Shown here: in pieces, positions 54,625 to 63,978 of the stretch
Layout: the number at the start of each line of letters is the position of its first letter
How positions within the stretch are numbered: the first letter of the stretch is position 1
Origin: Chryseobacterium senegalense
Lineage (GTDB): Bacteria > Bacteroidota > Bacteroidia > Flavobacteriales > Weeksellaceae
Assembly (NCBI GenBank): GCA_001403755.1
Contig: CYUH01000015.1
Coordinates: forward strand, 1,342,589-1,406,588
DNA: 64,000 bases
Direction of reading: 5' to 3'
Made by a program: the position numbers and the translations under genes
Notes under the pieces: model-generated
What the model was told of the DNA's origin: nothing
Database searches by the model: none
What the model saw: the letters and a program-made list of their open reading frames with translations, nothing else

Positions 54625-54957
54625 CTATGGATAAGGCGCGATTTGAACTTCCAATCCATCGATGTTCTCAGTGATGTGAATTTGGCAACCCAATCTGGAA
54701 TTATCCTGAACGTGAAACGCTTCCGCAAGCATTGCATCTTCTTCAGCTCCCATTTCTTCCAATTTTTCGGCACCATCAATTACATAAACCTGACAAGACG
54801 CACACATCGCCATTCCGCCACAAACTCCGATGGTACCTTCTTCCGCCAATTCGTAGGAACGCACTACTTCCATTAAATTCATGGACATATCGGTAGGCGC
54901 AATAACTTCGTGAGTCTGGCCGTTTCGGTCGGTAATTTTCAATTGAATATCCTGCAT
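54625..54957 (-). CDS. [2Fe-2S] ferredoxin, adrenodoxin type
   Basis: 110 residues. Cluster ligands in VCGGMAMCASCQVY (Cys-x5-Cys-x2-Cys) and the fourth Cys in SRLGCQIHI. The acidic stretch EKLEEMGAEEDAML between them is the usual partner-binding region. It starts 17 bases after the stop of a ferredoxin-NADP reductase gene, its probable redox partner, making an electron supply of NADPH to ferredoxin for iron-sulfur assembly or a monooxygenase. Rieske-type or isc roles are not indicated by context. Confidence 0.92.
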   Translation of the reverse strand: MQDIQLKITDRNGQTHEVIAPTDMSMNLMEVVRSYELAEEGTIGVCGGMAMCASCQVYVIDGAEKLEEMGAEEDAMLAEAFHVQDNSRLGCQIHITENIDGLEVQIAPYP

Positions 54958-54974
54958 TTTTTTGTTTCTAAAGT

Positions 54975-56027
54975 TTAATCAATCTTCTTCACAACAGCTT
55001 TTTCCGCTTCCTTTCGGCTTCCATCGAAACCGTCTACTCCACTTACTGTTGTATATTTTAAAACATATTTTTTACCGGGATTCAGCATATTATAAACGCT
55101 TTGACACATTAATGTAGCTTCATGAAACCCACACAAAATCAGTTTCAATTTTCCGGGATAAGTATTAATATCGCCAATAGCATAAAGCCCCGGAATATTA
55201 GTTTGATAATCCAATGCATTATTCACCACGATGGCATTTTTCTCGATTTCTAGGCCCCAATTTGCAATATCTCCCAATTTTGGAGTAAGCCCGAAAAGCG
55301 GAATAAAATAATCTGTTTCCACATCGAAAGTTTCGCCTTCTTTTTCCAAAGTAATTGCCGTCACCTTTCCTTCACCTTTAATTCCAGTTACTTCTGCTGG
55401 AGTGACTAACTTAATTTTTCCTTGATCCTTCAAAGCCTGAACTTTTTCAACAGAATCCAAGGCACCACGGAACTCGTTTCTTCGGTGAACCAAAGTTACT
55501 TCATTTGCAACATCGGCCAGGAAAATGCTCCAATCCAAAGCAGAATCTCCACCACCTGCGATTACTACCCTCTTGTTTCGGAAATGTTCAGGTTCTTTAA
55601 TGAAATATTCCACGCCTTTTTCTTCGTAATCAGCGATGTTTTCGATGGTCGGTTTTCTAGGTTCAAATGTTCCTAATCCGCCGGCAATTGCTACAGCTTT
55701 CGCACGATGAACGGTACCTTTGTTGGTTACCACTTCGAAAGTTCCATCTTCAAGTTTATTTAAAGTTTGAGCGGTTTCGCCCAAGGTAAATCCCGGTTGG
55801 AACTGCTTAATTTGCTCCATTAAATTATCGATCAATTCTCCTGCATTCACTGAGGGGAAACCTGGAATATCAAAAATAGGTTTTTTGGGGTAAAGCTCTG
55901 TCAGCTGTCCACCTGGTTGCGGCAAGGCATCGATAAGGTGGCATTTCATTTTCAGCAAGCCTGCTTCAAAAACTGCGAAAAGCCCGGTTGGTCCAGCTCC
56001 TATTATTAATAAATCGGTTGTAATCAT
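54975..56027 (-). CDS. Ferredoxin--NADP reductase, thioredoxin-reductase-like type
   Basis: 350-residue flavoprotein: FAD-binding LLIIGAGPTGLFAVFEAG (5-22), LPQPGGQLTELYP, NADPH-binding VVIAGGGDSALDWSIFL with HRRNEFRG, and the C-terminal FAD motif GLYAIGDINTYPGK. It lacks the CxxC of thioredoxin reductases, which defines the YumC/FNR type. A [2Fe-2S] ferredoxin gene follows. TAAATTTG at 56057-56064 is a possible -7 box. Confidence 0.93.
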   Translation of the reverse strand: MITTDLLIIGAGPTGLFAVFEAGLLKMKCHLIDALPQPGGQLTELYPKKPIFDIPGFPSVNAGELIDNLMEQIKQFQPGFTLGETAQTLNKLEDGTFEVVTNKGTVHRAKAVAIAGGLGTFEPRKPTIENIADYEEKGVEYFIKEPEHFRNKRVVIAGGGDSALDWSIFLADVANEVTLVHRRNEFRGALDSVEKVQALKDQGKIKLVTPAEVTGIKGEGKVTAITLEKEGETFDVETDYFIPLFGLTPKLGDIANWGLEIEKNAIVVNNALDYQTNIPGLYAIGDINTYPGKLKLILCGFHEATLMCQSVYNMLNPGKKYVLKYTTVSGVDGFDGSRKEAEKAVVKKID

Positions 56028-56116
56028 TGATGATTTTTTTTAGAAAATTAGTGCCACAAATTTAAGAAAAATAAAAGAACAGCGAATTGCATAAGAGTGA
56101 CAAATGTCATTTTAAA

Positions 56117-56144
56117 TTGCTTCCAAATCAATGTTTTATATTTG
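56117..56144 (+). promoter_or_regulatory. Promoter of the DUF3108 gene
   Basis: TTG (56117-56119), 17 bases, TATATTTG (56137-56144), then 28 bases to the ATG. Confidence 0.62.
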
Positions 56145-56172
56145 TGGCAAATTTTTTGCAAAACGAAAGACT

Positions 56173-56940
56173 ATGAAAAAATTGTTAATCGCTTTCAGTA
56201 TGATGATTTTTGCTTTGGGATTCTCTCAAAAGCTCGATAATATCCAGTCTGGCGAATATTTAAATTATAGAATTCACTACGGACTTTTAAATGCCGGAAC
56301 CGCAACATTAACTACCTTAAAAACCACCTACAGAGGTCAACCGCATTTCTATGTGAAAGGTTATGGTAAAACTACCGGTGCTGTTCGCGCTTTCTTTAAA
56401 GTGGAAGATTTCTACGAAAGTTACATCAATTATAACACCGGTTTACCAAGTTTTTATGTGAGGAATGTACAGGAAGGAACTTATACCCAACACTTCGAAA
56501 CTAGTTTTAATCATAACAACCATACTTTAATTTTAACGGATAAAGAAAAAAACACTTCCCGCGTGGTAAACTCTGTGAGAGGAATTCAGGATATGCTTTC
56601 TGCGTTTTATTATTTAAGAAGTTTGGAGCCAGGTGAGCTGAAGATTGGAAGTGTAAAAAAACTGAACGTTTGGATTGATGATGAAATGTTTCCCTTCCAA
56701 ATTAAAGTTGTAGGAACGGAAAATCTTAAAACAAGATTTGGAACGATCAATGCTTTAAAAATTGTTCCTCAAGTGATGAGTGGACGTGTTTTCAAGGATA
56801 AAGAAGGTGTAACAATGTGGGTAAGCAACGACAAAAACCTAGTTCCTTTGGCAATAAAAGCGGAACTCGCAGTCGGTTCATTGAAAGCGAGCATCGATTC
56901 GTATAAAAATGTAAAATATCCCCTGAATTTCAGCAAATAA
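56173..56940 (+). CDS. DUF3108 family exported protein
   Basis: 255 residues from MKKLLIAFSMMIFALGFSQ, a signal peptide; the longer frame starts upstream of the promoter's expected start site. The mature part is all-beta: GEYLNYRIHYGLLNAGTATL, VKGYGKTTGAVRAFFKVEDFYESYIN, LSAFYYLRSLEPGELKIG, LKIVPQVMSGRVFKDKEGVTMWVSNDKNLVPLAIKAEL match DUF3108. The fold resembles LolA/LolB-like lipid-binding proteins but function is unknown. The GLNAG...GKT pattern is typical. Convergent with pheS. Confidence 0.86.
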   Translation: MKKLLIAFSMMIFALGFSQKLDNIQSGEYLNYRIHYGLLNAGTATLTTLKTTYRGQPHFYVKGYGKTTGAVRAFFKVEDFYESYINYNTGLPSFYVRNVQEGTYTQHFETSFNHNNHTLILTDKEKNTSRVVNSVRGIQDMLSAFYYLRSLEPGELKIGSVKKLNVWIDDEMFPFQIKVVGTENLKTRFGTINALKIVPQVMSGRVFKDKEGVTMWVSNDKNLVPLAIKAELAVGSLKASIDSYKNVKYPLNFSK

Positions 56941-56986
56941 ATATAAAGCCCGTTTGCAAAGGAGCAATTGGCAAAAGATAATATAT

Positions 56987-57018
56987 AAAAAAAGACCGTT
57001 TCAATTGAAACGGTCTTC
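56987..57018 (-). terminator. Terminator of pheS
   Basis: Perfect 24-base palindrome (56993-57016) with a minus-strand T run at 56987-56993; on the plus strand the T tract is interrupted, so it mainly serves pheS. Confidence 0.88.
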
Positions 57019-57038
57019 ATATTTTTTCTAAAGATAAA

Positions 57039-58049
57039 TTAAAGCGATTTAAACTGCTCCAACATTCTTTTATCATTTTCAAAAAACATTCGGATATCGC
57101 TCATTTGATAAAGCAACATCACGATTCTTTCAATTCCCATCCCAAAAGCGTAACCGGAATATTTATCCGCATCGATGTTCACGTTTTTCAAAACTGCAGG
57201 ATCCACCATTCCGCAACCCATAATTTCCAACCAGCCGGTTCCTTTGGTGATTCGGTAATCGGTTTCGGAATTCAGTCCCCAGTACACATCCACTTCCGCA
57301 CTCGGCTCTGTGAAAGGGAAATAAGAAGGTCTCATACGGATTTTCGATTTCCCGAAAAGTTCGGTGGTAAAAAACTGAATGGTTTGTTTCAAGTCTGCAA
57401 AACTCACATTTTCATCAATGTACAAACCTTCAATTTGATGGAAAATACAATGTGAGCGAGACGAAATAGCTTCGTTCCGGAAAACCCTACCAGGCGAAAG
57501 AATCCGCATTGGTGGTTGGTTTTCTTCCATATATCGAATTTGTACGGATGAAGTGTGGGTTCTCAGCAAAACATCGGGATTGGTTTCGATGAAGAAAGTA
57601 TCTTGCATATCCCTCGCCGGGTGATATTCCGGAAGGTTTAGCGCTGTAAAATTATGCCAATCATCTTCGATTTCCGGACCGTCGGCCACTGCAAAACCGA
57701 TAGATTTAAAAATCTCGATGATTTTATTTTTTACCAAATTTATCGGATGGCGCGTACCAAGATCAGTGGGAAATCCAGGTCTCGTTAAATCTTCTTTTTC
57801 AAGAATGAGGTTCGATGTAGATGCATTTTTCAGGGAATCAAGTTTTGCCTCGACTGCCTGTTTCAGCGTGTTGATTTTTTGTCCGAACTCTTTTTTCTGC
57901 TCGTTGGGAACATCCTTAAATTGGGCAAAAATATCATTTAAGATTCCTTTTTTGCCATTGAATTTAATTCGGAATTGCTCAATCTCATCTTTATTCGTCG
58001 TGCTGAAATTGCCAACCTCAACCAATAATTCATCAATCTTTTCTAACAT
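57039..58049 (-). CDS. pheS: Phenylalanyl-tRNA synthetase alpha subunit
   Basis: Catalytic subunit of the (alpha-beta)2 PheRS. 336 residues: N-terminal coiled coil (1-90), then the class II core with [44 protein letters not shown] (motif 2 region), [26 protein letters not shown], and motif 3 [15 protein letters not shown]. pheT is not adjacent, which is common in Bacteroidota. CAAAAATA complement (58070-58077) is a -7 candidate. Own terminator downstream. Confidence 0.97.
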   Translation of the reverse strand: MLEKIDELLVEVGNFSTTNKDEIEQFRIKFNGKKGILNDIFAQFKDVPNEQKKEFGQKINTLKQAVEAKLDSLKNASTSNLILEKEDLTRPGFPTDLGTRHPINLVKNKIIEIFKSIGFAVADGPEIEDDWHNFTALNLPEYHPARDMQDTFFIETNPDVLLRTHTSSVQIRYMEENQPPMRILSPGRVFRNEAISSRSHCIFHQIEGLYIDENVSFADLKQTIQFFTTELFGKSKIRMRPSYFPFTEPSAEVDVYWGLNSETDYRITKGTGWLEIMGCGMVDPAVLKNVNIDADKYSGYAFGMGIERIVMLLYQMSDIRMFFENDKRMLEQFKSL

Positions 58050-58152
58050 CTTTAATATTTAGTAAGCTGCAAAAATACAATTTTTCAATCTAAATTTAAG
58101 TGTAAAATCAAAGCTAAATTCTGCAAATACCTTTTTTTTAATGGAAAAAATC

Positions 58153-58728
58153 CTACTTCTTTAGAAAATCGAGAAACAATTCAATGGCTTTTTTTCTGTG
58201 GCTTATTGCGTTTTTATCTTCGGGTTTCATTTCTGCAAAGGTAATTTCATGATAATCGGGAATAAAAATCGGATCATAACCAAACCCTTTTTCACCGCGA
58301 ATTTCCCGGGTTAAGCTTCCATAAACTCGCCCTTCAAAATAATGGGTTCCAGCACCATCAACAAGACACATCACGGTGACGAAATAAGCTTTTCGATTGT
58401 CTTCATCTTTCATTTCATCGAGCACTTTCGCCATATTTTTAGCAAAATCATGGTTTCCCGCATACCGCGCGGAGTAAATCCCGGGTCTTCCATCGAGAGC
58501 TTCTACCACCAATCCGGAGTCGTCGCCGAGACTGGGTTTCCCAGTTTTTTCGAAACAATATTTTGCTTTGATTAAGGCATTTTCATGAAAGCTATTTCCG
58601 TCCTCTACAATTTCATCGTGCAAATCGTAATCCGCTAATGAAGTGACACTGAAATCGCTTCCTAAAATCTGTTGAATTTCTTCTTTTTTATGCTGATTAT
58701 GTGTAGCAATAAGGATTTCCTGGCTCAT
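58153..58728 (-). CDS. rdgB: Non-canonical purine NTP pyrophosphatase (RdgB/HAM1)
   Basis: House-cleaning enzyme hydrolysing dITP, ITP and XTP to monophosphates. 191 residues from MSQEILIATHNQHKKEEI; motifs ATHNQHKKEEI (substrate loop), SFHENALIKAKY, LGDDSGLVVEALDGRPGIYSARYAG (metal-binding DDSGL), GFGYDPIFIPD and ISHRKKAIE. An ATG nine bases further upstream is possible. It begins 20 bases after the CPBP gene stop and probably shares its transcript. Confidence 0.96.
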   Translation of the reverse strand: MSQEILIATHNQHKKEEIQQILGSDFSVTSLADYDLHDEIVEDGNSFHENALIKAKYCFEKTGKPSLGDDSGLVVEALDGRPGIYSARYAGNHDFAKNMAKVLDEMKDEDNRKAYFVTVMCLVDGAGTHYFEGRVYGSLTREIRGEKGFGYDPIFIPDYHEITFAEMKPEDKNAISHRKKAIELFLDFLKK

Positions 58729-58748
58729 AAATATCAATTCTTCTAATT

Positions 58749-59582
58749 TTAAATGTCAGAATAATGTACTCTGTACTTTCTAGTAAATAAATAATAAAAA
58801 ACGGCAAATAAAACAATTCCTAAAGCTAATAAAACCCATTCAGGAACTTTGAAAGCATCGGCAAAACTTTCAGTATTTCCGTAAAAAATGAGAAGCGAGG
58901 AACATAGATTATTGAAAGCATGCAGAAAAATCGGCAAGAGTAAAGATTTGGTTTTATAGTATACAAATCCCAAAACACTTCCCAGCAAAACCGCGCCTAC
59001 GAACTGCCAAGGATTGCCATGTATCAGGCCAAACACTACGGATGAAATCGCAATCGCAACGCCGGGTTTTGTGCCTTTATTGATCAATCCTTTCTGAATA
59101 ATTCCACGGAAAACGATTTCCTCAAATATTGGAGCCATAATCACCGCCATCACAATCATCGTAGCTTTATCATTGGTCATTTGCTCCATCATTTTCGAAA
59201 AATAAGCATAATATTCTCCGAAAAATGCTCCGGTAATCGGAATTTGTGAAGTGATAAATTCGGCAATCAACATCATCCCAAACATCATCGGAAAAATCAG
59301 AAGATAGGTACCGACATTTGTAGGAGAAAAATTGAAGTTCAGCTTCCTGCCGGTTTGCGGTCTTGCGACAAAGTAATCGAAAGCGAAAATTGCACCCAAA
59401 AATCCTGCAGCATTTATCACCATTAAATAAAAATCCTGATATTGAAAATTATTTTTAAATATCATCATCGAAAAAACATTGAGAATCGCGATTAAGGAAG
59501 TTCCGCCGATCATTCCAGCAACAAGTGCAAGAGCGCCTTTCCAGTCGAAAATATATTTTTTTCGCAAACTGTTTTTATCCAT
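58749..59582 (-). CDS. CPBP-family intramembrane metalloprotease (CAAX-protease-like)
   Basis: 277 residues with about eight membrane segments. The family motifs are APIFEEIVFRGIIQKGL (EExxxR), VVFGLIHGNPWQF (FxxxH) and FLHAFNNL (HxxxN/D). Bacterial members include bacteriocin-immunity proteins and unknown-function proteases; substrate unknown. Cytosolic, charged N terminus. A promoter lies 17 bases upstream. Confidence 0.9.
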   Translation of the reverse strand: MDKNSLRKKYIFDWKGALALVAGMIGGTSLIAILNVFSMMIFKNNFQYQDFYLMVINAAGFLGAIFAFDYFVARPQTGRKLNFNFSPTNVGTYLLIFPMMFGMMLIAEFITSQIPITGAFFGEYYAYFSKMMEQMTNDKATMIVMAVIMAPIFEEIVFRGIIQKGLINKGTKPGVAIAISSVVFGLIHGNPWQFVGAVLLGSVLGFVYYKTKSLLLPIFLHAFNNLCSSLLIFYGNTESFADAFKVPEWVLLALGIVLFAVFYYLFTRKYRVHYSDI

Positions 59583-59598
59583 TACAATTTAGTTTCAA

Positions 59599-59626
59599 CA
59601 AATATAGAGCAAAAAGATAAATACAA
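59599..59626 (-). promoter_or_regulatory. Promoter of the CPBP-rdgB pair
   Basis: Minus strand TTG (59624-59626), 17 bases, TATATTTG (59599-59606), then 16 bases to the ATG. Confidence 0.62.
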
Positions 59627-59699
59627 GAATTGGCACCGGTAAAAACTTCGTTTTCATTTTCCATAAAAAAACACGATTTTTGCACATTCAAATACAATT

Positions 59700-61298
59700 A
59701 TGTCAGAACTCATAAAAGAAATAGATCGACGAAAAACCTTCGGGATCATCTCGCACCCGGATGCCGGTAAAACCACCTTAACGGAAAAACTTCTTCTTTT
59801 CGGAGGCGCAATTCAGGAAGCTGGTGCTGTAAAGTCCAATAAAATTAAAAAAGGAGCAACTTCCGATTTTATGGAAATCGAAAGACAGAGAGGAATTTCC
59901 GTGGCAACTTCGGTTTTGGCTTTTGAATACCGAAATCATAAAATCAACATTCTCGATACACCCGGTCACAAAGATTTCGCGGAAGATACTTACCGTACGT
60001 TAACCGCTGTAGATTCTGTTATTGTTGTGATCGACGTGGCAAAAGGAGTTGAGGAACAGACCGAAAAACTTGTTCAGGTATGCCGTATGAGAAATATCCC
60101 GATGTTTGTTTTCATTAATAAGTTAGACCGGGAAGGTAAAGACGCTTTCGATCTTTTGGATGAAGTGGAACAGAAACTTGGCTTAACCGTTTGTCCGCTT
60201 TCTTTGCCGATCGGTATGGGGACGGATTTTCAGGGAATTTATAATATTTGGGAAAATAATATCCAGTTATTTTTAAAGGAGAAAAAACAGAAAGTTGGCG
60301 AAGCAATTAAATTTGATGATATTAACGACACCAAAATCGATGAAGTTATCGGAGCAAAAGCTGCCGCAACTTTACGGGAAGAGCTGGAACTGGTTCAGTC
60401 GGTTTATCCGGAATTTAGCCGCGAAGATTATCTTAAGGGCGATCTGCAGCCGGTATTTTTTGGGTCTGCACTGAATAATTTCGGAGTTCGCGAACTTCTT
60501 GATGCGTTTATCGACATCGCTCCAAAACCGCAGCCCAAAGAAAGCGAAACAAGGCTTGTAAAACCTGAAGAAAAAGATTTCACTGGATTTGTCTTTAAAA
60601 TCCACGCGAATATGGACCCGAAACACCGCGACAGACTTGCTTTTGTAAAAATAGTTTCCGGGACTTTTAAAAGAAATGAAAATTATCTGTTGGTAAGAGA
60701 AAACAAAAAAATGAAATTCTCTTCTCCAAATGCCTTCTTTGCGGATAAAAAAGAAGTTGTGGACGAGAGTTTCCCGGGTGATATTGTCGGACTTCACGAT
60801 ACCGGAAATTTCAGAATTGGCGACACCCTAACTGCCGGAGAAAAAATCAACTTCAAAGGAATCCCAAGTTTTTCACCGGAACATTTCCGATATATCAACA
60901 ATGATGATCCATTAAAGGCAAAACAACTCGCAAAAGGAATCGATCAATTGATGGATGAAGGTGTGGCGCAGCTTTTCACCCTGGAAATGAACAACAGAAA
61001 AATTATCGGAACCGTGGGTGCACTGCAGTATGAAGTAATCCAATACCGTTTGGAGCACGAATATGGAGCGAAATGTACCTATGAACCACTTTCAATCCAC
61101 AAAGCTTGTTGGATTGAAGCTGACGAAAAATCCGAAGAATTTAAAGAATTTGCGAGATTGAAGCAGCGCTTTATGGCGAGAGACAAGTACGGACAATTGG
61201 TATTTTTAGCAGATTCATCATTTACCATTCACATGACTCAGGAAAAATTTCCGAATGTGAAACTCCACTTCATCAGTGAATTTAGAAATCAACAATAA
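59700..61298 (+). CDS. prfC: Peptide chain release factor 3
   Basis: GTPase that recycles RF1/RF2 after termination. 532 residues: G1 SHPDAGKTTL (18-27), switch-II region LDTPGHKDFAEDT, NKLD (G4), ERQRGISV (switch I; RF3 and EF-G-like), and the RF3-specific LLFGGAIQEAGAVKSNKIKKGATSDFMEIE stretch near the N terminus (quoted by its parts). Domain II and III follow, ending in KLHFISEFRNQQ. RF3 is present in some but not all Bacteroidota. Own terminator. Confidence 0.97.
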   Translation: MSELIKEIDRRKTFGIISHPDAGKTTLTEKLLLFGGAIQEAGAVKSNKIKKGATSDFMEIERQRGISVATSVLAFEYRNHKINILDTPGHKDFAEDTYRTLTAVDSVIVVIDVAKGVEEQTEKLVQVCRMRNIPMFVFINKLDREGKDAFDLLDEVEQKLGLTVCPLSLPIGMGTDFQGIYNIWENNIQLFLKEKKQKVGEAIKFDDINDTKIDEVIGAKAAATLREELELVQSVYPEFSREDYLKGDLQPVFFGSALNNFGVRELLDAFIDIAPKPQPKESETRLVKPEEKDFTGFVFKIHANMDPKHRDRLAFVKIVSGTFKRNENYLLVRENKKMKFSSPNAFFADKKEVVDESFPGDIVGLHDTGNFRIGDTLTAGEKINFKGIPSFSPEHFRYINNDDPLKAKQLAKGIDQLMDEGVAQLFTLEMNNRKIIGTVGALQYEVIQYRLEHEYGAKCTYEPLSIHKACWIEADEKSEEFKEFARLKQRFMARDKYGQLVFLADSSFTIHMTQEKFPNVKLHFISEFRNQQ

Positions 61299-61305
61299 TA
61301 ACATT

Positions 61306-61335
61306 AAATCTTCAGTCGATCTGAAGATTTTTTTT
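61306..61335 (+). terminator. Terminator of prfC
   Basis: AAATCTTCAG, TCGAT, CTGAAGATTT: perfect 10-bp stem followed by T residues to 61335. Confidence 0.94.
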
Positions 61336-61452
61336 GTAAAATAAGTGGTAAAATATTTTGCAAAACATTCATTTACAATAAATTAATAATTTTCAGCATT
61401 ATTAAGGAATACTATTTGATTCTACTCCACAGTTTTTAATTTAAAATCAACC

Positions 61453-62610
61453 ATGAAGAAAATATTTCTAGCCAGTTTCGTTGCAGTTGCTTTGGTTTCT
61501 TGTGATAAAAACACGATTCAGCAAACCACTGACAGCATCAAACATGCCGACAGTTTGTTGACGAAAGCCAACGACGGCATCAAAACTTTGGATTCCATCT
61601 CGAAAACCATCAACGATTCCGACGGAATTACCAAAAAAGTAATCCTTCCGGAGATTGAAAAGCAAAAAAAATCCATTGACAGCACAATAAAATCCGGAAG
61701 TTGGCAAATCGATTCCATCAACAAAGAAATTGAAAAAATAACCAAAAATGTGAAAGTAGGAACCGAAGTGGTAAAAACTTTAGATTCCGCAAATCGATCA
61801 TTAGAAAAAGGTGGTAATGTGATTTCTGTACTTACGAAAACTGCCGACAAAATCCTGCAACAGACAAAATCTCAACCGAAAGTTGCGGAAAATCCTGCGC
61901 AAAATCAGCCTGCACAAAACCAAAACAATTCGGTGACAGCACTTCCAAAAAAGGAAATTTCGCCTTTAGTAAAGACCGCAAAACTGGAAATTCAGGTGGA
62001 AAATATTGACGAAGCAAAAGCTTTATTAAGACAAAAAATCAGGGAAAACAGCGCCGATTTGATTTCCGAAAATTTCACTAAGAACGAAGGAATTATGCGA
62101 GAATATGTTATGGTAAAAGTTCCGTTTGAGTATTTTGATGGCTTGGTTTCTGATGTTTCCTCACAATTAGGCGAGGTGAAATTGAAAAGTACCGAAACTG
62201 AAGGCTATGATCGAATTGCTTCGCAAATGTGCGACGTCGAAATTACTTTAGTGCAAAACGAAAATATTGCCGGAACAGCCTTTGCCAACGAGAAAGTTGA
62301 GGAAGATCCGAACAGTTTCAGTGTAGCTTTTATGAAAGGTTTCAAAGTTTTGGGCGATGGTTTGATATTTCTGCTTCCGTTTTGGCCAATTTTCCTTATC
62401 GCAGGCGGAATTTGGTATTTCGTGGCAAAAAGAAATAAGAAAAAACGCGAAGAAGAGTTCCAAAGACAATTGGCAATTGAAAAAGAAAAAATAAAAGCCA
62501 CCGAAGCTGCAAAATCTACAGCGCAAGAAACGCCTAAAAATGCACAACAAGCAACTAAAGAAACGCCTAAAGATGATGACGACATTTCTAAATATATGCC
62601 GAAAGAATAA
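61453..62610 (+). CDS. DUF4349 lipoprotein with N-terminal coiled coil
   Basis: 385 residues: signal peptide MKKIFLASFVAVALVSC, lipobox LVSC (Cys17); a coiled-coil region (20-135) with repeating T-D-S-I/K-x-L-D-S units (TTDSIKHADSLL, GIKTLDSISKTI, KSIDSTIKSGSWQIDSINKEI, VKTLDSANRSLEKGG); a Gln/Asn/Pro linker (140-165); the DUF4349 domain (about 172-275: KTAKLEIQVENIDEAKALLRQKI, YVMVKVPFEYFDGLVSDVSSQLGEV); a membrane helix (about 300-322) with basic flank, and a charged cytosolic tail. A protein with both a lipid anchor and a C-terminal transmembrane helix is unusual. Function unknown, probably envelope sensing or spacing. Confidence 0.8.
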   Translation: MKKIFLASFVAVALVSCDKNTIQQTTDSIKHADSLLTKANDGIKTLDSISKTINDSDGITKKVILPEIEKQKKSIDSTIKSGSWQIDSINKEIEKITKNVKVGTEVVKTLDSANRSLEKGGNVISVLTKTADKILQQTKSQPKVAENPAQNQPAQNQNNSVTALPKKEISPLVKTAKLEIQVENIDEAKALLRQKIRENSADLISENFTKNEGIMREYVMVKVPFEYFDGLVSDVSSQLGEVKLKSTETEGYDRIASQMCDVEITLVQNENIAGTAFANEKVEEDPNSFSVAFMKGFKVLGDGLIFLLPFWPIFLIAGGIWYFVAKRNKKKREEEFQRQLAIEKEKIKATEAAKSTAQETPKNAQQATKETPKDDDDISKYMPKE

Positions 62611-62642
62611 TTAGAAATAGAGAATTAAAACATTTAAAATTT

Positions 62643-62672
62643 AAAATCCTTCAGAATTTTCTGGAGGATTTT
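62643..62672 (+). terminator. Terminator of the DUF4349 gene
   Basis: AAAATCCTTCAG and CTGGAGGATTTT (one wobble) around a six-base loop; the T run is short, so moderate. Confidence 0.7.
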
Positions 62673-62750
62673 GATAATAATTACAGCGGTAAAAAGATAA
62701 TTTCAAATCGACAAATTCTTAATTTAAGAGGATTTACAACTAATTCTTAT

Positions 62751-62831
62751 GCTCTCACAGATTATGCTGATTGAGCAGATCAATAGGCGCAGAGTTTAAG
62801 ATTTGCCCAATCTACTTAAGCAGCGAGAGCG
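62751..62831. repeat. Degenerate palindromic element
   Basis: GCTCTC (62751-62756) and GAGAGC (62825-62830) bracket imperfectly complementary sequence with the patterns CAGATTATGCTGATTGAGCAGAT and AATCTACTTAAGCAG, resembling the CAGATT/AAGCAGATT palindromes I know from flavobacterial intergenic repeats. It lies in a 239-base interval with no gene. Confidence 0.4.
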
Positions 62832-62849
62832 TTATGTTTTCTAGAAATG

Positions 62850-63914
62850 TTAATTACTCAAAGCATACACCGCAAAACTCGCTAACCAATGATCGCCACC
62901 ATAATTTCCTTTAAAAACCAATGGCAAGGCATTTTCTAAAAAGTTGACAGAAGTTTCTTTTAAATGTTTTTTATATCGGTGATTTTCAGGTAAAATTTTG
63001 GCAATATTTTTCATACACCAACTTCTGGTAAAACTTAAACCAACCAAGTGGACCGTTTGATAATCATTAATATCCGAAATTACAGGAATCTGAGAAATAT
63101 TTTCTAAACTTCGTTTTTTATAGAATTTATTAAACCATTTTACGTATTCTTTTTGAGGTAAAATTCTGGTCATTAAATCTGCAATTTCTAAACTTGGCGA
63201 GAAGAAATCGCTTCCATCTGGTTCTAAGTAAGCAGGTGTTTTTTCGTCTTTTAAGTAAAAATATTTTGCTTTTTCTATCAATTGATTTTCAAAATCTTTT
63301 TCTCCAGTTGCTCTCGCCCAATCAATAGCAAAACTAAGTGCAAAAGCAGTGTTTGGATGCACTCCTGTTCTATTAGGATACGTTTGTTTCGGTAAGTATT
63401 CTTTCCACAATTTTACGATCTCATTAGTGAGAGGTTTTAAATTTTGATGCCAAATTTTCGCTTTTGGATGATCCCAATTTGCCAATTCTGCATCTAATTG
63501 TAGCATCCAAGCCCAGCCGTAAGTTCTCTCAAAGCCTTTGGCTACTTGATATTTATTAAAATATTCTGCTTCTGTTTTTATTTTTTCGGGTTGAAAAGAA
63601 CCAGCCAAAATATTGATAATTTCTTCTTTATTTTTAAGAAATGGTTTGTCTTTAAGTAATTTTACAAGCATCCAATGTCCGTGAACCGACGAATGCCAAT
63701 CGAAACAGCCATAAAAACTTGGGTGTAATTCTTTGGGCGTAAGTTTTACATCGATCTCGTTATTAATAACGTGCGCTGTTTTGTTAGGATATTCTTGGTT
63801 GATGCAATGCAAAGGTTTTTTCGAAAGCTGAAAAGCAATATCATCAGTAAGTGTGGTCACTTGTGCTGAAAAGCTCAAGGAAAATAAGGCGGTTAAGAGC
63901 GTTAATTTTTTCAT
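62850..63914 (-). CDS. DUF2891 family exported protein
   Basis: 354 residues with signal peptide MKKLTLLTALFSLSFSAQ. The DUF2891 family: LHPSFYGCFDWHSSVHGHWMLVKLL, FERTYGWAWMLQLDAELANWDHPKAKIWHQNLKPLTNEI, YPNRTGVHPNTAFALSFAIDWARATGEKDFENQLIEKAKYFY, EPDGSDFFSPSLEIADLMTRILPQKEYVKWF, and NYGGDHWLASFAVYAL (short pieces quoted by position). An (alpha/alpha)6-barrel, glycoside-hydrolase-like, is plausible from the helix pattern, but the activity is not known. No promoter or terminator of its own was evident. Confidence 0.85.
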   Translation of the reverse strand: MKKLTLLTALFSLSFSAQVTTLTDDIAFQLSKKPLHCINQEYPNKTAHVINNEIDVKLTPKELHPSFYGCFDWHSSVHGHWMLVKLLKDKPFLKNKEEIINILAGSFQPEKIKTEAEYFNKYQVAKGFERTYGWAWMLQLDAELANWDHPKAKIWHQNLKPLTNEIVKLWKEYLPKQTYPNRTGVHPNTAFALSFAIDWARATGEKDFENQLIEKAKYFYLKDEKTPAYLEPDGSDFFSPSLEIADLMTRILPQKEYVKWFNKFYKKRSLENISQIPVISDINDYQTVHLVGLSFTRSWCMKNIAKILPENHRYKKHLKETSVNFLENALPLVFKGNYGGDHWLASFAVYALSN

Positions 63915-63946
63915 TAAATAAAAGTATTAAAATTTACTAAAAATTT

Positions 63947-63978
63947 AAAAAAAAATCCTTCCACAAGGGGAAGGATTT
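63947..63978 (-). terminator. Terminator of a minus-strand gene lying beyond the window
   Basis: Minus strand AAATCCTTCC, CCTTGT, GGAAGGATTT followed by nine T (complement of 63947-63955). It ends a gene whose stop is right of the window. Confidence 0.8.
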
